Source of the DNA: Ilumatobacteraceae bacterium
Lineage (GTDB): Bacteria; Actinomycetota; Acidimicrobiia; Acidimicrobiales; Ilumatobacteraceae
Direction: 5' to 3'
Assembly: GCA_007117775.1 (NCBI GenBank)
Contig: SKFX01000094.1
Location: forward strand, 1 to 10,350
DNA: 10,350 bases
Below, piece after piece: positions 1 to 7,807 of the stretch. A program made the position numbers and the translations under genes. The notes beneath the pieces were generated by a model. The model had not been told where the DNA came from. It was given only the letters and a program-made list of their open reading frames with translations, and made no database searches. Position 1 is the first letter of the stretch. The number at the start of each line of letters is the position of its first letter.

Positions 1-69
1 GAGACCGTCGAACCCGGCGGCGAACCGGACCCCGAGACGGCCGAACCCGAGGTGCCAGGCGACTCATGA
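1..69 (+). CDS. C-terminal tail of an upstream gene (partial)
   Basis: Reading frame 1 is open from the window edge and closes at a TGA at 67-69. It gives 22 residues rich in Glu, Pro and Gly (start ETVEPGGEPD, end EVPGDS). Acidic, proline-rich tails like this are common at the C-termini of actinobacterial proteins, so I read it as the end of a gene that starts outside the window. The other two plus frames are also open for most of this stretch, so the frame choice rests on composition and on the stop lying just before the next promoter. The function cannot be inferred. Confidence 0.45.
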   Translation, partial: ETVEPGGEPDPETAEPEVPGDS

Positions 70-101
70 TGTGCCCGAGTGTGGCCGACCGGGCCGCACC
101 G

Positions 102-113
102 TAGTCTGGAGCG
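102..113 (+). promoter_or_regulatory. Leaderless promoter of the ABC-F gene (-10 element TAGTCT)
   Basis: TAGTCT at 102-107 fits the actinobacterial extended -10 consensus TANNNT. It is followed by exactly six bases before the GTG at 114, so transcription would begin at or next to the start codon. GGAG at 108-111 lies only two bases from the GTG, too close for a normal Shine-Dalgarno. This supports a leaderless reading. No convincing -35 box is visible. The same spacing recurs at other genes in the window. Confidence 0.6.
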
Positions 114-1730
114 GTGCTCCAAGCCCATGGCCTCAGCGTCGACGTCGGCGGGCGGGTCCTCGTCGAGGGCGCGTCGTTCAGTGTCATGGCCCGCGACAAG
201 GTGGGCATCGTCGGGCGCAATGGGGCGGGCAAGACCAGTCTGTTCAAGGTGCTCGGCGGTGAGGCCGAACCGTCGTCGGGCAGTGTGGTGCGCCGAGGCG
301 GGTTCGGCTATCTGCCCCAGGACCCGCGTATCGCCGGGGTCTTCGATCATCGCAGCGCGATCACCCATGTGCTGTCGGGACGCGGGATCGATGAGCAGAT
401 CGAGCGCATCGAGAAACTGCGCATCGCCATGGAGGAACGTGCCGACGACCGCTCGGTGGCCCGCTATTCGCGTGCCGAGGAGGAGCTCCGGATCAACGGC
501 GGATACGCGGCTGACTCTGAGGCACGCGCTCTGGCGGTCGGCCTCGGTTTGGACTCGAGTCGCCTCGATGCGCCGATCGGGGTGCTCTCGGGCGGTGAGC
601 GCCGCCGGGTCGAACTGGCCCGCATCCTGTTCGCCGGATCGGATCTGTTATGCCTCGATGAGCCGACCAATCACCTCGATATCGATGCCAAGACCTGGCT
701 GCTCGAGTTCCTGCGCAACTACCGCGGTGCACTGCTGGTGATCAGCCATGACCTCGATCTGCTCGATGAGGCCATCACCCGGGTATTGCATCTGGATCGC
801 CCCTTCGAGGACTCGGTGGGATCACTCATCGAATACCGCGGCACCTATTCGCAGTATGTGACAGCACGCGCCGAGGATGAACGCCGTGTCGCCAAACGCG
901 CCCTGCAGCAGTCGCGCGAGATCGACCGGCTGCAGGGTGTCGTCAACCGCTTCGGCGCGAAGGCCACCAAGGCCTCGATGGCGCACAGTATGGAGAAGCG
1001 CATCGCCCGCATCGAGGCCGAGCGCGTCGTGGTGTCCGAACGGGGCCGTGATCTCAGTGTGCGACTGCCCGATCCACCACCGTGCGGTCGCACCGTGGTG
1101 ACCGTCACCTCATTGTCCAAGCACTATGGCGGCCCACCGATCTTCGACGATGTGTCATTCGATCTCGGCCGCTCCGAACGGTTGCTGGTCCTCGGCCTCA
1201 ACGGCGCCGGCAAGACCTCGATGCTGCGCATCATGGCCGCTGAGACCGAGGCGTCAGCGGGCAGCGTCGACTTCGGCCATCAGGTGAGCGTCGGGTACTA
1301 CGCGCAGGAGCATGACAACCTGGCGGTGGATCTGTCGTTGCTCGAGAATCTGCGTCGGTCGGTACCGGCTTCGATGAATCTCACCGAGACACAGCTGCGC
1401 GGTGTGCTCGGCATGTTCGGATTGTCCGGTGACAAGGTGTTCCAGGACGCCGGATCGCTATCGGGTGGAGAGAAGACCAAACTCGCGCTCGGCATGTTGA
1501 TGATCGGCCGCTACAACCTGTTATTGCTCGATGAACCGACCAATAACCTGGATCCAGGATCGCGCACTGCCGTCGCCGATGCGTTGGCGGCCTGGCCCGG
1601 GTCGATCGTGCTCGTCAGCCATGACACCCACTTCGTCCAACAGCTGGCCCCCACCAAGGTGCTGTTGCTCCCAGACGGCCAAGCCGACTACTTCGACGAC
1701 TCCTGGCTCGACATCGTGTCGCTGGCTTGA
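114..1730 (+). CDS. ABC-F family ATPase (Rv1473-like, duplicated ATP-binding cassette)
   Basis: 538 residues starting at GTG 114, chosen because a leaderless -10 box sits six bases upstream and the first beta strand of cassette 1 follows at once. Two soluble ABC cassettes are visible. Cassette 1 has Walker A GRNGAGKT (34-41), signature LSGGE (158-162), Walker B with D182/E183 in LDEPTNHLD, and an SHD switch. Cassette 2 has Walker A GLNGAGKT (361-368), LSGGE (449-453), Walker B D473/E474 in LDEPTNNLD, and SHD. Both catalytic glutamates are intact. Between them lies a charged helical linker (about 235-320, containing GAKATKASMAHSMEKR), the P-site tRNA-interacting region of ABC-F proteins. There are no membrane segments, so this is not a transporter subunit. 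ABC-F proteins act on the ribosome, as translation factors or by displacing antibiotics. The linker and the C-terminal LLPDG motif resemble M. tuberculosis Rv1473 as I recall it. Family is certain; the exact role is not. Confidence 0.95.
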   Translation: MLQAHGLSVDVGGRVLVEGASFSVMARDKVGIVGRNGAGKTSLFKVLGGEAEPSSGSVVRRGGFGYLPQDPRIAGVFDHRSAITHVLSGRGIDEQIERIEKLRIAMEERADDRSVARYSRAEEELRINGGYAADSEARALAVGLGLDSSRLDAPIGVLSGGERRRVELARILFAGSDLLCLDEPTNHLDIDAKTWLLEFLRNYRGALLVISHDLDLLDEAITRVLHLDRPFEDSVGSLIEYRGTYSQYVTARAEDERRVAKRALQQSREIDRLQGVVNRFGAKATKASMAHSMEKRIARIEAERVVVSERGRDLSVRLPDPPPCGRTVVTVTSLSKHYGGPPIFDDVSFDLGRSERLLVLGLNGAGKTSMLRIMAAETEASAGSVDFGHQVSVGYYAQEHDNLAVDLSLLENLRRSVPASMNLTETQLRGVLGMFGLSGDKVFQDAGSLSGGEKTKLALGMLMIGRYNLLLLDEPTNNLDPGSRTAVADALAAWPGSIVLVSHDTHFVQQLAPTKVLLLPDGQADYFDDSWLDIVSLA

Positions 1731-1742
1731 GCCGAATCGAAC

Positions 1743-1754
1743 TACGGTGGCCCC
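1743..1754 (+). promoter_or_regulatory. Leaderless promoter of the LLM oxidoreductase (-10 element TACGGT)
   Basis: TACGGT at 1743-1748 matches TANNNT and is followed by six bases, then ATG 1755. There is no Shine-Dalgarno in the 24-base gap after the ABC-F stop. The oxidoreductase therefore probably has its own leaderless transcript, though read-through from the ABC-F gene is also possible. Confidence 0.6.
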
Positions 1755-2672
1755 ATGCAGATCGGATACTTCGGCGGCACCATCAACGACGGCACCATCG
1801 ACGATGTGGTCGATGAGGCCAGAGCCGCCGAGGCGGCCGGCTATGCGAGCTACTGGGCACCGCAGATCTTCGGTCATGACGCGCTCACCGTGCTCGGTAT
1901 CGTCGGGCGCGAGGTGCCGCGGATCGAACTGGGCACGTCGGTGGTGCCCACCTATCCGCGCCACCCGATGATGCTCGCCCAGCAATGTCTGAGCGTGAAC
2001 GCGGCCAGTGGCGGCCGGCTGTGTCTGGGCATCGGTCTCAGCCATCAGGTGGTGATCGAGCACATGATGGGGATGAGCTATGACAAGCCCGTTCGCCATA
2101 TGCGCGAGTATCTGAGCGTGCTCGGTCCGCTATCGCGCGGTGATTCGGTGGCGTTCTCCGGTGAGGTCTTCAACGTCAACGGCGCCGTCAACGTGCCCGG
2201 ATCGTCACCGTTCGGGATCGTCATCGCCGCGCTCGGCCCGCAGATGCTCGGTGTCGCGGCCACACTCGCCGATGGCACCTTGACCTGGTGCACCGGACCT
2301 GAGACGCTCGCCAGCCATATCGTGCCGACGATCACCGCTGCGGCCACGGCCGCAGATCGGCCGGCCCCGCGGATCATCGCTGCGCTGCCGGTGTGCGTCA
2401 CCGATGATGTAGCCGGTGCGCGCGAACGCGCCGCCAAGGTCTTTGCCATCTACGGCCAGTTGCCGAGCTATCGCGCCATGCTCGATCGTGAGGGTGTCGC
2501 CGGCCCGGCCGATATCGCCATCGTCGGGACCGAGTCCGAGGTCGTCGACCGCGCCAACGCACTCGCTGGGATCGGGGTCACCGATTTCGCCGCCGTCGGG
2601 TTCGCCACCGATCAGGCCGAACGCGAGGCCACTGCAGCGGCCATGGCGCGCGTCATCGCCGATAACGCCTGA
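1755..2672 (+). CDS. LLM-class (luciferase-like) oxidoreductase, probably F420-dependent
   Basis: 305 residues, with the ATG placed by the upstream -10 box. The sequence follows the bacterial-luciferase TIM-barrel pattern: an N-terminal beta strand MQIGYFGG, helix DEARAAEAAGYASYW (20-34), then the conserved block GTSVVPTYPRHP (60-71), AQQCLSVNAASGGR (75-88) and LGIGLSH (91-97). These surround the flavin or deazaflavin site in this superfamily. The later APQ...GP and GTLTWCTGP (174-182) segments are also typical. Single-domain LLM proteins of this length in actinobacteria usually use coenzyme F420 for hydride transfer, and the sequence most resembles the F420-dependent MSMEG_4879-type subgroup (from memory). 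The substrate cannot be read from the sequence. It lies 24 bases after the ABC-F gene with no obvious functional link, and converges on the fumarase gene. An FMN-dependent member is the main alternative. Confidence 0.88.
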   Translation: MQIGYFGGTINDGTIDDVVDEARAAEAAGYASYWAPQIFGHDALTVLGIVGREVPRIELGTSVVPTYPRHPMMLAQQCLSVNAASGGRLCLGIGLSHQVVIEHMMGMSYDKPVRHMREYLSVLGPLSRGDSVAFSGEVFNVNGAVNVPGSSPFGIVIAALGPQMLGVAATLADGTLTWCTGPETLASHIVPTITAAATAADRPAPRIIAALPVCVTDDVAGARERAAKVFAIYGQLPSYRAMLDREGVAGPADIAIVGTESEVVDRANALAGIGVTDFAAVGFATDQAEREATAAAMARVIADNA

Positions 2673-2674
2673 GC

Positions 2675-2708
2675 GGCCCAGTTGCAACGGGCCAGTTTCA
2701 ACGGCCCA
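2675..2708. repeat. 14-base tandem repeat forming alternative hairpins at a convergent gene junction; possible terminator
   Basis: The unit GGCCCAGTTGCAAC (2675-2688) is followed by GGGCCAGTTTCAAC (2689-2702), with two differences, and then by GGCCCA (2703-2708). The arm GGGCC at 2689-2693 can pair with GGCCC on either side (2675-2679 or 2703-2707). This gives two mutually exclusive 5-bp GC hairpins with 9-base loops. The repeat begins just after the stop of the oxidoreductase and covers the last codons and stop of the opposing fumarase. A bidirectional terminator is the simplest role, but no T-tract follows either stem, so intrinsic termination is not proven. Confidence 0.5.
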
Positions 2709-4401
2709 GATTGAGCGATACGGCTCGTTCGGCGGCCTCGACGCGGACCTCTTCAAAGAAGTCGTTGCCCTTGTCGTCGACCACGATGAACGCCGGGAAG
2801 TCGACCACGTCGATCTTCCAGATCGCCTCCATGCCCAACTCGGGATATTCGAGCACCTCGACCTTGGTGATGTTGTCGAGGGCGAGTCGTGCCGCAGGCC
2901 CACCGATCGAACCGAGATAGAACCCGCCATGGGTGCGACACGCCTCGGTGACCTGGCGTGACCGGTTGCCCTTGGCCAGCATCACGAAGCTGCCGCCGGC
3001 GGCCTGGAACTGCTCGACATAGCTGTCCATCCGTCCCGCTGTGGTGGGGCCGAACGAACCCGATGCGTAGCCCTCGGGTGTCTTGGCCGGCCCGGCGTAA
3101 TACACGCACATCTCGCGCAGGTACTCGGGCATCTCCTCGCCGGCATCGAGGCGTTCTTTGATCTTGGCATGGGCGATATCGCGCGCCACCACCATCGGGC
3201 CGGTCAACATGACCCGGGTCCTGACCGGGTACGCGGACAGCTGCGCTCGGATCTGCGACATCGGCTGGGTCAAGTCGATATGCACCACCGCTTCACCGTC
3301 GAGGTCCTCATCGGTCACCTCGGGCAAGAAGTGCGCCGGGTCGTGCTCGAGCTGTTCGATGAACAACCCGTCTCGGGTGATCTTGCCGAGCGCCTGGCGA
3401 TCGGCTGAACAGCTGACGGCCATGGCGACGGGACATGACGCGCCGTGGCGCGGCAGGCGGATGATGCGCACATCGTGGCAGAAGTACTTACCGCCGAACT
3501 GGGCGCCGATCCCGGTGGTCTGGGCCAGTTTCAGCACCTCGGCCTCCAATTCGAGGTCCCGGAATCCGTGGCCGAGTGCCGAACCCTGTGTCGGGAGCGA
3601 ATCGAGGTACTTCGTCGATGCCAGCTTGGCGGTCTCGACGGCGAACTCCGCCGAGGTGCCGCCGATCACCACCGCGAGGTGGTACGGCGGACAGGCTGCG
3701 GTGCCGAGGGTCTGCATCTTGTCGAAGATCCACGGCAGCAGCGTCGTGGGATTCAACAACGCTTTGGTCTCTTGATACAAAAAGCTCTTATTGGCGCTAC
3801 CGCCGCCTTTGGCGATGAACAAGAAGCGGTACTCGTCGCCATCGGTGGCCGAGACCTTGATCTCGGCGGGCAGATTGGTGCCGGTGTTGGTCTCGTCGTA
3901 CATGGTGAGCGGTGCGAGCTGGCTATAGCGCAGATTGCTCGTCAGATAGGTCTGCTGGATCCCCGCCGCGATGGCGGCCTCATCGGCGCCGACGGTGCCA
4001 TCGGTGGCACGGGTGACGACCATCTGGCCCTTCTTGGCCTTGACGATCGCGGTGCCGGTGTCCTGGCACATCGGCAGGATCCCACCGGCGGAGATCGAAG
4101 CGTTCTTCAACAGGTCGGTGGCCACGAACCGGTCGTTTGCGCTGGCCTCGGGATCCTCGAGGATATCGCGTAGTTGTTGGAGGTGTCCGGGTCGCAGATA
4201 GTGGGCGATCTCGAACATGGCTTCGGCGGTGAGGCGCGAGATGGCTTCGGGATCGACCTGCAGGAACTCGCCGAGCGGTGTGTCGATCACCGAGACACCC
4301 TCTGAGCCGAGATGGCGGTACTCGGTCGTGTCGGGCCCGAGGGGCAAGAGCGTCACCGCGGTCGGGTCGGCCGGGTCGTACGGATCAGATGAGGAGGCCA
4401 T
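2698..4401 (-). CDS. fumA: Fumarate hydratase class I (fused alpha/beta, iron-sulfur)
   Basis: 567 residues. It catalyses reversible hydration of fumarate to L-malate in the TCA cycle, in the cytoplasm, using an oxygen-sensitive [4Fe-4S] cluster. The alpha half carries cluster-region cysteines C112 (PMCQDTGTA), C237 (GTAACPPYH) and C323/C331 (RHGASCPVAMAVSCSADR). The C237-C331 spacing of 94 equals what I recall between the second and third ligands of E. coli FumA, so C331 is the likely third ligand. The beta half is complete, with YYAGPAKTPEGYASGSFGP (434-452), LAKGNRS (475-481), GGFYLGSIGGPAA (492-504) and a C-terminal DDKGNDFFE. Length is close to FumA (548) with a slightly longer N-terminus, and both halves are in one chain rather than split subunits. 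The ATG is supported by a leaderless promoter. The gene is monocistronic: TauE lies 87 bases upstream on the same strand, but this gene has its own promoter. The symbol is by homology to E. coli. Confidence 0.96.
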   Translation of the reverse strand: MASSSDPYDPADPTAVTLLPLGPDTTEYRHLGSEGVSVIDTPLGEFLQVDPEAISRLTAEAMFEIAHYLRPGHLQQLRDILEDPEASANDRFVATDLLKNASISAGGILPMCQDTGTAIVKAKKGQMVVTRATDGTVGADEAAIAAGIQQTYLTSNLRYSQLAPLTMYDETNTGTNLPAEIKVSATDGDEYRFLFIAKGGGSANKSFLYQETKALLNPTTLLPWIFDKMQTLGTAACPPYHLAVVIGGTSAEFAVETAKLASTKYLDSLPTQGSALGHGFRDLELEAEVLKLAQTTGIGAQFGGKYFCHDVRIIRLPRHGASCPVAMAVSCSADRQALGKITRDGLFIEQLEHDPAHFLPEVTDEDLDGEAVVHIDLTQPMSQIRAQLSAYPVRTRVMLTGPMVVARDIAHAKIKERLDAGEEMPEYLREMCVYYAGPAKTPEGYASGSFGPTTAGRMDSYVEQFQAAGGSFVMLAKGNRSRQVTEACRTHGGFYLGSIGGPAARLALDNITKVEVLEYPELGMEAIWKIDVVDFPAFIVVDDKGNDFFEEVRVEAAERAVSLNLGR

Positions 4402-4413
4402 GGTGCAACACTA
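4402..4413 (-). promoter_or_regulatory. Leaderless promoter of the fumarase gene (-10 element TAGTGT)
   Basis: On the minus strand TAGTGT (4413-4408) is followed by six bases, then the ATG at 4401. This is the TANNNT-N6-start layout seen at other genes here. No Shine-Dalgarno is placed correctly before the ATG. The remaining gap, back to the permease stop at 4489, holds only a weak 4-bp stem (4477-4487) that I do not annotate. Confidence 0.62.
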
Positions 4414-4488
4414 GGCCTCCAGCACCGTGTGATCCTCGCCGATGACTGTGGTGTCGCCGGGGTGCTCGGGCTTCGGCCGTGTCACGGT

Positions 4489-5220
4489 TCAGGCGAGCTC
4501 GCGCACCAACAGCGCAATCGCGGACATCGCACAGACCGTGAGCACCAGGATGCGGATCCGCTCGGCATCGAGACGACGGGTGATCGGCCCTGAGAGCACG
4601 AATCCGGCGATCACGGCGGGGATCAGTGCCGTACCGAGCAGCAGTTGACGTTGGCCGATGGCGCCGGCGACGGCCAGCATCACCAGTGAGATCAACGAGC
4701 CGATGGTGAAAAAGACCGACACCGTCGAGCGCATGACGGCCGGATCGGCATGTTGGTAGGTGATCGCCATCGGTGGCCCGCCGATGCCCGTCGCAGTGCC
4801 CATGAAGCCTGAGACCGCACCGGCCACCACCAGCGAGCGGCCGGTGGTCGCGAACCGCAGTGTGCTGATCGACGCCGCCACCGCCGCCAGCACCGAGATC
4901 GAGACCAGCACCGCGAGGAATCGGGTGCCGGTCACGACCACCGCCGCGGTGCCGAGCGCGGCGCCCGGCACACGACCCACGATGGCGAACCCGACACCAC
5001 GGCCATCGATCCGGGCGCGTTCGCGCACGCTCATCGACACCGTCAGTGGCAGGATCGCGACGAGGATCGCGACCGGGATGAAGGCCGGATCGACGAGTGC
5101 CAGCACCGGTGCCGAGACGAGACCGAGGCCGATCCCGAGGGTGCCCTGGACCAATGCACCGATGAACACGATCCCGGCACATACGGCGAACATTGCCGCG
5201 GGCACGTCCAGGATCGTCAT
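4489..5220 (-). CDS. TauE/SafE-family (sulfite exporter-type) membrane permease
   Basis: 243 residues from the ATG at 5220, which overlaps the stop of hrpB as ATGA. A GGGGA four bases upstream of the ATG may act as ribosome binding site. An upstream in-frame start at 5292 would run 72 bases into hrpB and add a charged, non-membrane leader, so I reject it. The protein is almost entirely hydrophobic, with about seven to eight membrane segments. It has the internal duplication typical of the family: QGTLGIGLGLVSAPVLALVDP (25-45) in the first half is echoed by SGFMGTATGIGGPPMAITYQ (137-156) in the second. Members move small anions such as sulfite, sulfoacetate or other organosulfur compounds across the cytoplasmic membrane. 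The substrate here is unknown. It is the last gene of the redoxin-hrpB-permease operon and is probably translationally coupled to hrpB. No sulfur-metabolism gene is nearby to guide substrate choice. Confidence 0.9.
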   Translation of the reverse strand: MTILDVPAAMFAVCAGIVFIGALVQGTLGIGLGLVSAPVLALVDPAFIPVAILVAILPLTVSMSVRERARIDGRGVGFAIVGRVPGAALGTAAVVVTGTRFLAVLVSISVLAAVAASISTLRFATTGRSLVVAGAVSGFMGTATGIGGPPMAITYQHADPAVMRSTVSVFFTIGSLISLVMLAVAGAIGQRQLLLGTALIPAVIAGFVLSGPITRRLDAERIRILVLTVCAMSAIALLVRELA

Positions 5221-7802
5221 CGTGTCCCCGGATCCGCCGGCCAATGATGCTTGGGATAGCGCCCGGCCATCTCGGTGCGGACCTGGGCCCATGATCCCGC
5301 CCAGAAGCCGGGCAGATCGGCGGTGACCTGGATCGGCCGATCCGCCGGGGACAGCACCGTGATCACCACCGGCACACCGGCGATGGTCGGATGACGGTCC
5401 GTCCCGTACAGCTCCTGGGCGCGCACCGCGATCGCCGGCGCATCCCCGGTGTAGTCGATATCGACGGTGCGGCCCGATGCCACTTGCAGTGTCGCGGGGA
5501 CCACCCGGTCGAGTTCGGCTCCGACCTCCCAGGGCAGTCGAGATCGCAACAGCACCGCGAGATCGATCGATTCGAGATCGGTGCGGCTCGTCGCCGTCGC
5601 CAACCAGGGCCCCAGCCAGTCATCGATCTCGCGCACCAGTGCATCGATGCTGAAATCCGGCCACGGTTCGCCGAGATGGCGATGGGCGAACTCAACGCGG
5701 GCACGCACTGAGACCGCGGCCGCGGACCAGTCGAGCTGTGCGAGTCCGGTCTCGATGACCCGGCCGGTCAGCACCGCTTGTGTCTCAGGCCCGGGTGATG
5801 CCGGCATGGTCGCGATCCCGAGGTTGATTGCGCCGAGTCGCCGCTCGACCCGGGCCACCACATCATCTCGTTCACGATCCCAGACCACGCTGATCGTGGT
5901 CGAGAGCGCATCGGCGAACACGTCGGCGACCCGGTCGGCATCGACCGCCGCTGCGAGGCGCACCCGGGCGCGGTCTCGACGGCCGTCGAGGTCGACGGCG
6001 ACGATGAACTCGGCATCGGCGAGGATGTCGGTATCAGGGATCTGTGCTGCGGCTCCGGACCACAACTGGAACTGGCCGCGCCGGCGTCGGCCGGCGAGTC
6101 GATCGGCGAAGGCCGCCAGCAGGACCGATCCGGCATCGTCGATATCGACGCTCGAGAGGTCGAAGTCCACGCCGGCACGCCGTGCGAGGTCGCGGGCGCG
6201 TTCGCGCACCCGCTCTGCGGCTCGCCGGTCAGCGAGATCATGGCGTTCGACTCCACACACCACACCGACGCGTCGCACCAGATCGACGGGGGTGTCGGCA
6301 CCGCCACGGAAGATGTCGCGATCATCCACGATGGCGGCCACCACACATGCCAATGCGCTGCGATCGGCGATGATCATCGCCGCGAGGCGCGGATGCACCG
6401 GCAGGGAGAGCATCTCACGTCCGGTGGCGGTGATCGCTCCGTCCTCGTCGATCGCTTCGAGTCGGCGCAGCAATTCGCGTCCGGCCTGCAGCGTCCGCGG
6501 TGGCGGCGGATCGATGAAGGCGAGATCGTCACTGCCCCATGCAGCGAGTTCCAATGCCAGACCGGCCAGGTCCACCTCGCCGATCTCGGCGCTGGTATGA
6601 GCGCGTCGTGAACCATGTTCGATCTTGGACCACATCCGGTAGCAGACACCGGGTTCGAGACGCCCGGCGCGCCCGGCGCGCTGGTCGGCCGAGGACCGCG
6701 AGGTGGTGATGGTGGTGAGGCGGGTCAGTTCGGTGGCGGTATCGAAGCGCGGTGCACGAGCGAGGCCTGAATCGATGACGACCCGGACGCCTTCGACCGT
6801 GAGCGAGGTCTCGGCGATATCGGTGGCCAGCACCACGCGTCGACGGCCCGGTGGCGAGGGTGCCAACGCCGCATCCTGTTCAGCCGCCGAGAGCGCGCCG
6901 GCCAGGGGGCGGATATCGACCTCATCGCCGGATCGGTGGCCAGATCGCTCATCGAGTCGGTCTCGCAGTTGTGCGGCGGTGCGCATGATCTCGCCGATCC
7001 CGGGCAGGAACACCAGCACGTCTCCCGATTCCTCGCGCAGGGCGCGCTCGATCAGGCTGACCACCGCCGGTTCGATGCGGCCCGGGCCGTGGTGTCGGCG
7101 CTGCCGGCCCCGTCGAGCACCGCTCGAGCGTGCCGGGGCTGGATCGCGCGGCGCCCAGCGGATCTCGACGGGGAACTGACGACCCTCGCTCTCGAGCACC
7201 GGGACCGTTACCGCGTCTGGGGTCCCGGGATCGAGACCGGTGGCGAGGATCTCGCTGAGGCGGTCGGTGTCGGCGGTGGCCGACATCGCAACGATCGCCA
7301 GATCCGGCCGTATGGTCCGAGCGATATCGAGAGCGAGCGCGAGTCCGAGATCGGTGGGCAGATTTCGTTCGTGCACCTCGTCGAAGATCACCACCGCCAC
7401 TCCCGGTAGAGCCGGGTCGTGCTGGATGCGGCGGGTGAGGACACCCTCGGTGACCACCTCGATACGGGTCGCAGCGCCGATGACGCGTTCGTCACGGGTC
7501 TGGTAGCCGACGGTCTCGCCGGGGCGTTCGCCGAGCAGGTCCGCCATCCGGCGCGCTGCGGCGCGTGTTGCGAGCCGGCGCGGTTCGAGCACCACGATGC
7601 GCTCGGTCGGCCCGAGCCACTGTGCGGTGGTCAGCGCCAAGGGCAATGCGGTGGTCTTCCCGGCACCGGGTGGTGCCACCACCACCGCTCGCCGGTTTCC
7701 GTCGGGGCCGAGAGCAGCGATGAGCGCATCGGTGAGCTCGAGTGCCGGCAGTCCTGCGGGGTCTGAACTGAGCCGCCCGAGCCAGTCGGGCCGGTCGGCC
7801 AC
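5217..7802 (-). CDS. hrpB: ATP-dependent RNA helicase HrpB (DEAH/RHA family)
   Basis: 861 residues from GTG 7802, five bases after the stop of the preceding gene. A farther GTG at 7877 would overlap that gene by 70 bases. In order from this start: motif I PPGAGKT (44-50), motif II DEVH (141-144), motif III SAT (174-176), motif IV region VLVFLPGIGEI, motif V ATDIAETSLT (326-335) and motif VI QRAGRAGR (374-381). The helicase-associated region and HrpB-specific C-terminal domain follow, ending with the diagnostic LPGFWAGSWAQV and GRYPKHHWPADP. Length compares with about 810-820 for E. coli HrpB. The excess includes an Arg-rich insertion at about residues 216-245 between the two RecA domains. HrpB is a nucleoside-triphosphate-dependent RNA helicase whose cellular job is still poorly defined. 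It is the second gene of the operon, with tight spacing both sides. Confidence 0.96.
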   Translation of the reverse strand: MADRPDWLGRLSSDPAGLPALELTDALIAALGPDGNRRAVVVAPPGAGKTTALPLALTTAQWLGPTERIVVLEPRRLATRAAARRMADLLGERPGETVGYQTRDERVIGAATRIEVVTEGVLTRRIQHDPALPGVAVVIFDEVHERNLPTDLGLALALDIARTIRPDLAIVAMSATADTDRLSEILATGLDPGTPDAVTVPVLESEGRQFPVEIRWAPRDPAPARSSGARRGRQRRHHGPGRIEPAVVSLIERALREESGDVLVFLPGIGEIMRTAAQLRDRLDERSGHRSGDEVDIRPLAGALSAAEQDAALAPSPPGRRRVVLATDIAETSLTVEGVRVVIDSGLARAPRFDTATELTRLTTITTSRSSADQRAGRAGRLEPGVCYRMWSKIEHGSRRAHTSAEIGEVDLAGLALELAAWGSDDLAFIDPPPPRTLQAGRELLRRLEAIDEDGAITATGREMLSLPVHPRLAAMIIADRSALACVVAAIVDDRDIFRGGADTPVDLVRRVGVVCGVERHDLADRRAAERVRERARDLARRAGVDFDLSSVDIDDAGSVLLAAFADRLAGRRRRGQFQLWSGAAAQIPDTDILADAEFIVAVDLDGRRDRARVRLAAAVDADRVADVFADALSTTISVVWDRERDDVVARVERRLGAINLGIATMPASPGPETQAVLTGRVIETGLAQLDWSAAAVSVRARVEFAHRHLGEPWPDFSIDALVREIDDWLGPWLATATSRTDLESIDLAVLLRSRLPWEVGAELDRVVPATLQVASGRTVDIDYTGDAPAIAVRAQELYGTDRHPTIAGVPVVITVLSPADRPIQVTADLPGFWAGSWAQVRTEMAGRYPKHHWPADPGTR

Positions 7803-7807
7803 GGTGT

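Noticed and set aside
71..262. Small plus-strand frames starting near 71 and 79
   Set aside because: They run through the promoter and the ABC-F coding sequence in other frames, giving Arg/Ser-rich products with no recognisable domain.
3445..4173. Open frame of 242 codons on the plus strand, antisense to the fumarase gene
   Set aside because: It is low-complexity (Gly, Ala, Arg, Leu-rich) and covers conserved fumarase codons on the other strand.
4477..4487. Possible terminator stem CCGT/ACGG just after the permease stop
   Set aside because: Only four pairs with a three-base loop and no T-run. This is too weak to annotate in GC-rich DNA.
4385..5182. 265-codon minus-strand frame overlapping the permease gene
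   Set aside because: It is rich in Arg, Gly, His and Asp with no hydrophobic pattern. The overlapping frame encodes a clear TauE/SafE protein with family motifs.
5467..6600. Open frame of 377 codons on the plus strand, antisense to hrpB
   Set aside because: Its product is Ser/Arg/Thr/Ala-rich with no domain, and it lies wholly opposite a strongly supported helicase. Long antisense frames are expected at this GC content.
6661..6680. Tandem repeat of CGCCCGGCG
   Set aside because: It is the coding sequence of helicase motif VI (RAGRAGR), whose repeated amino acids explain the repeated bases.
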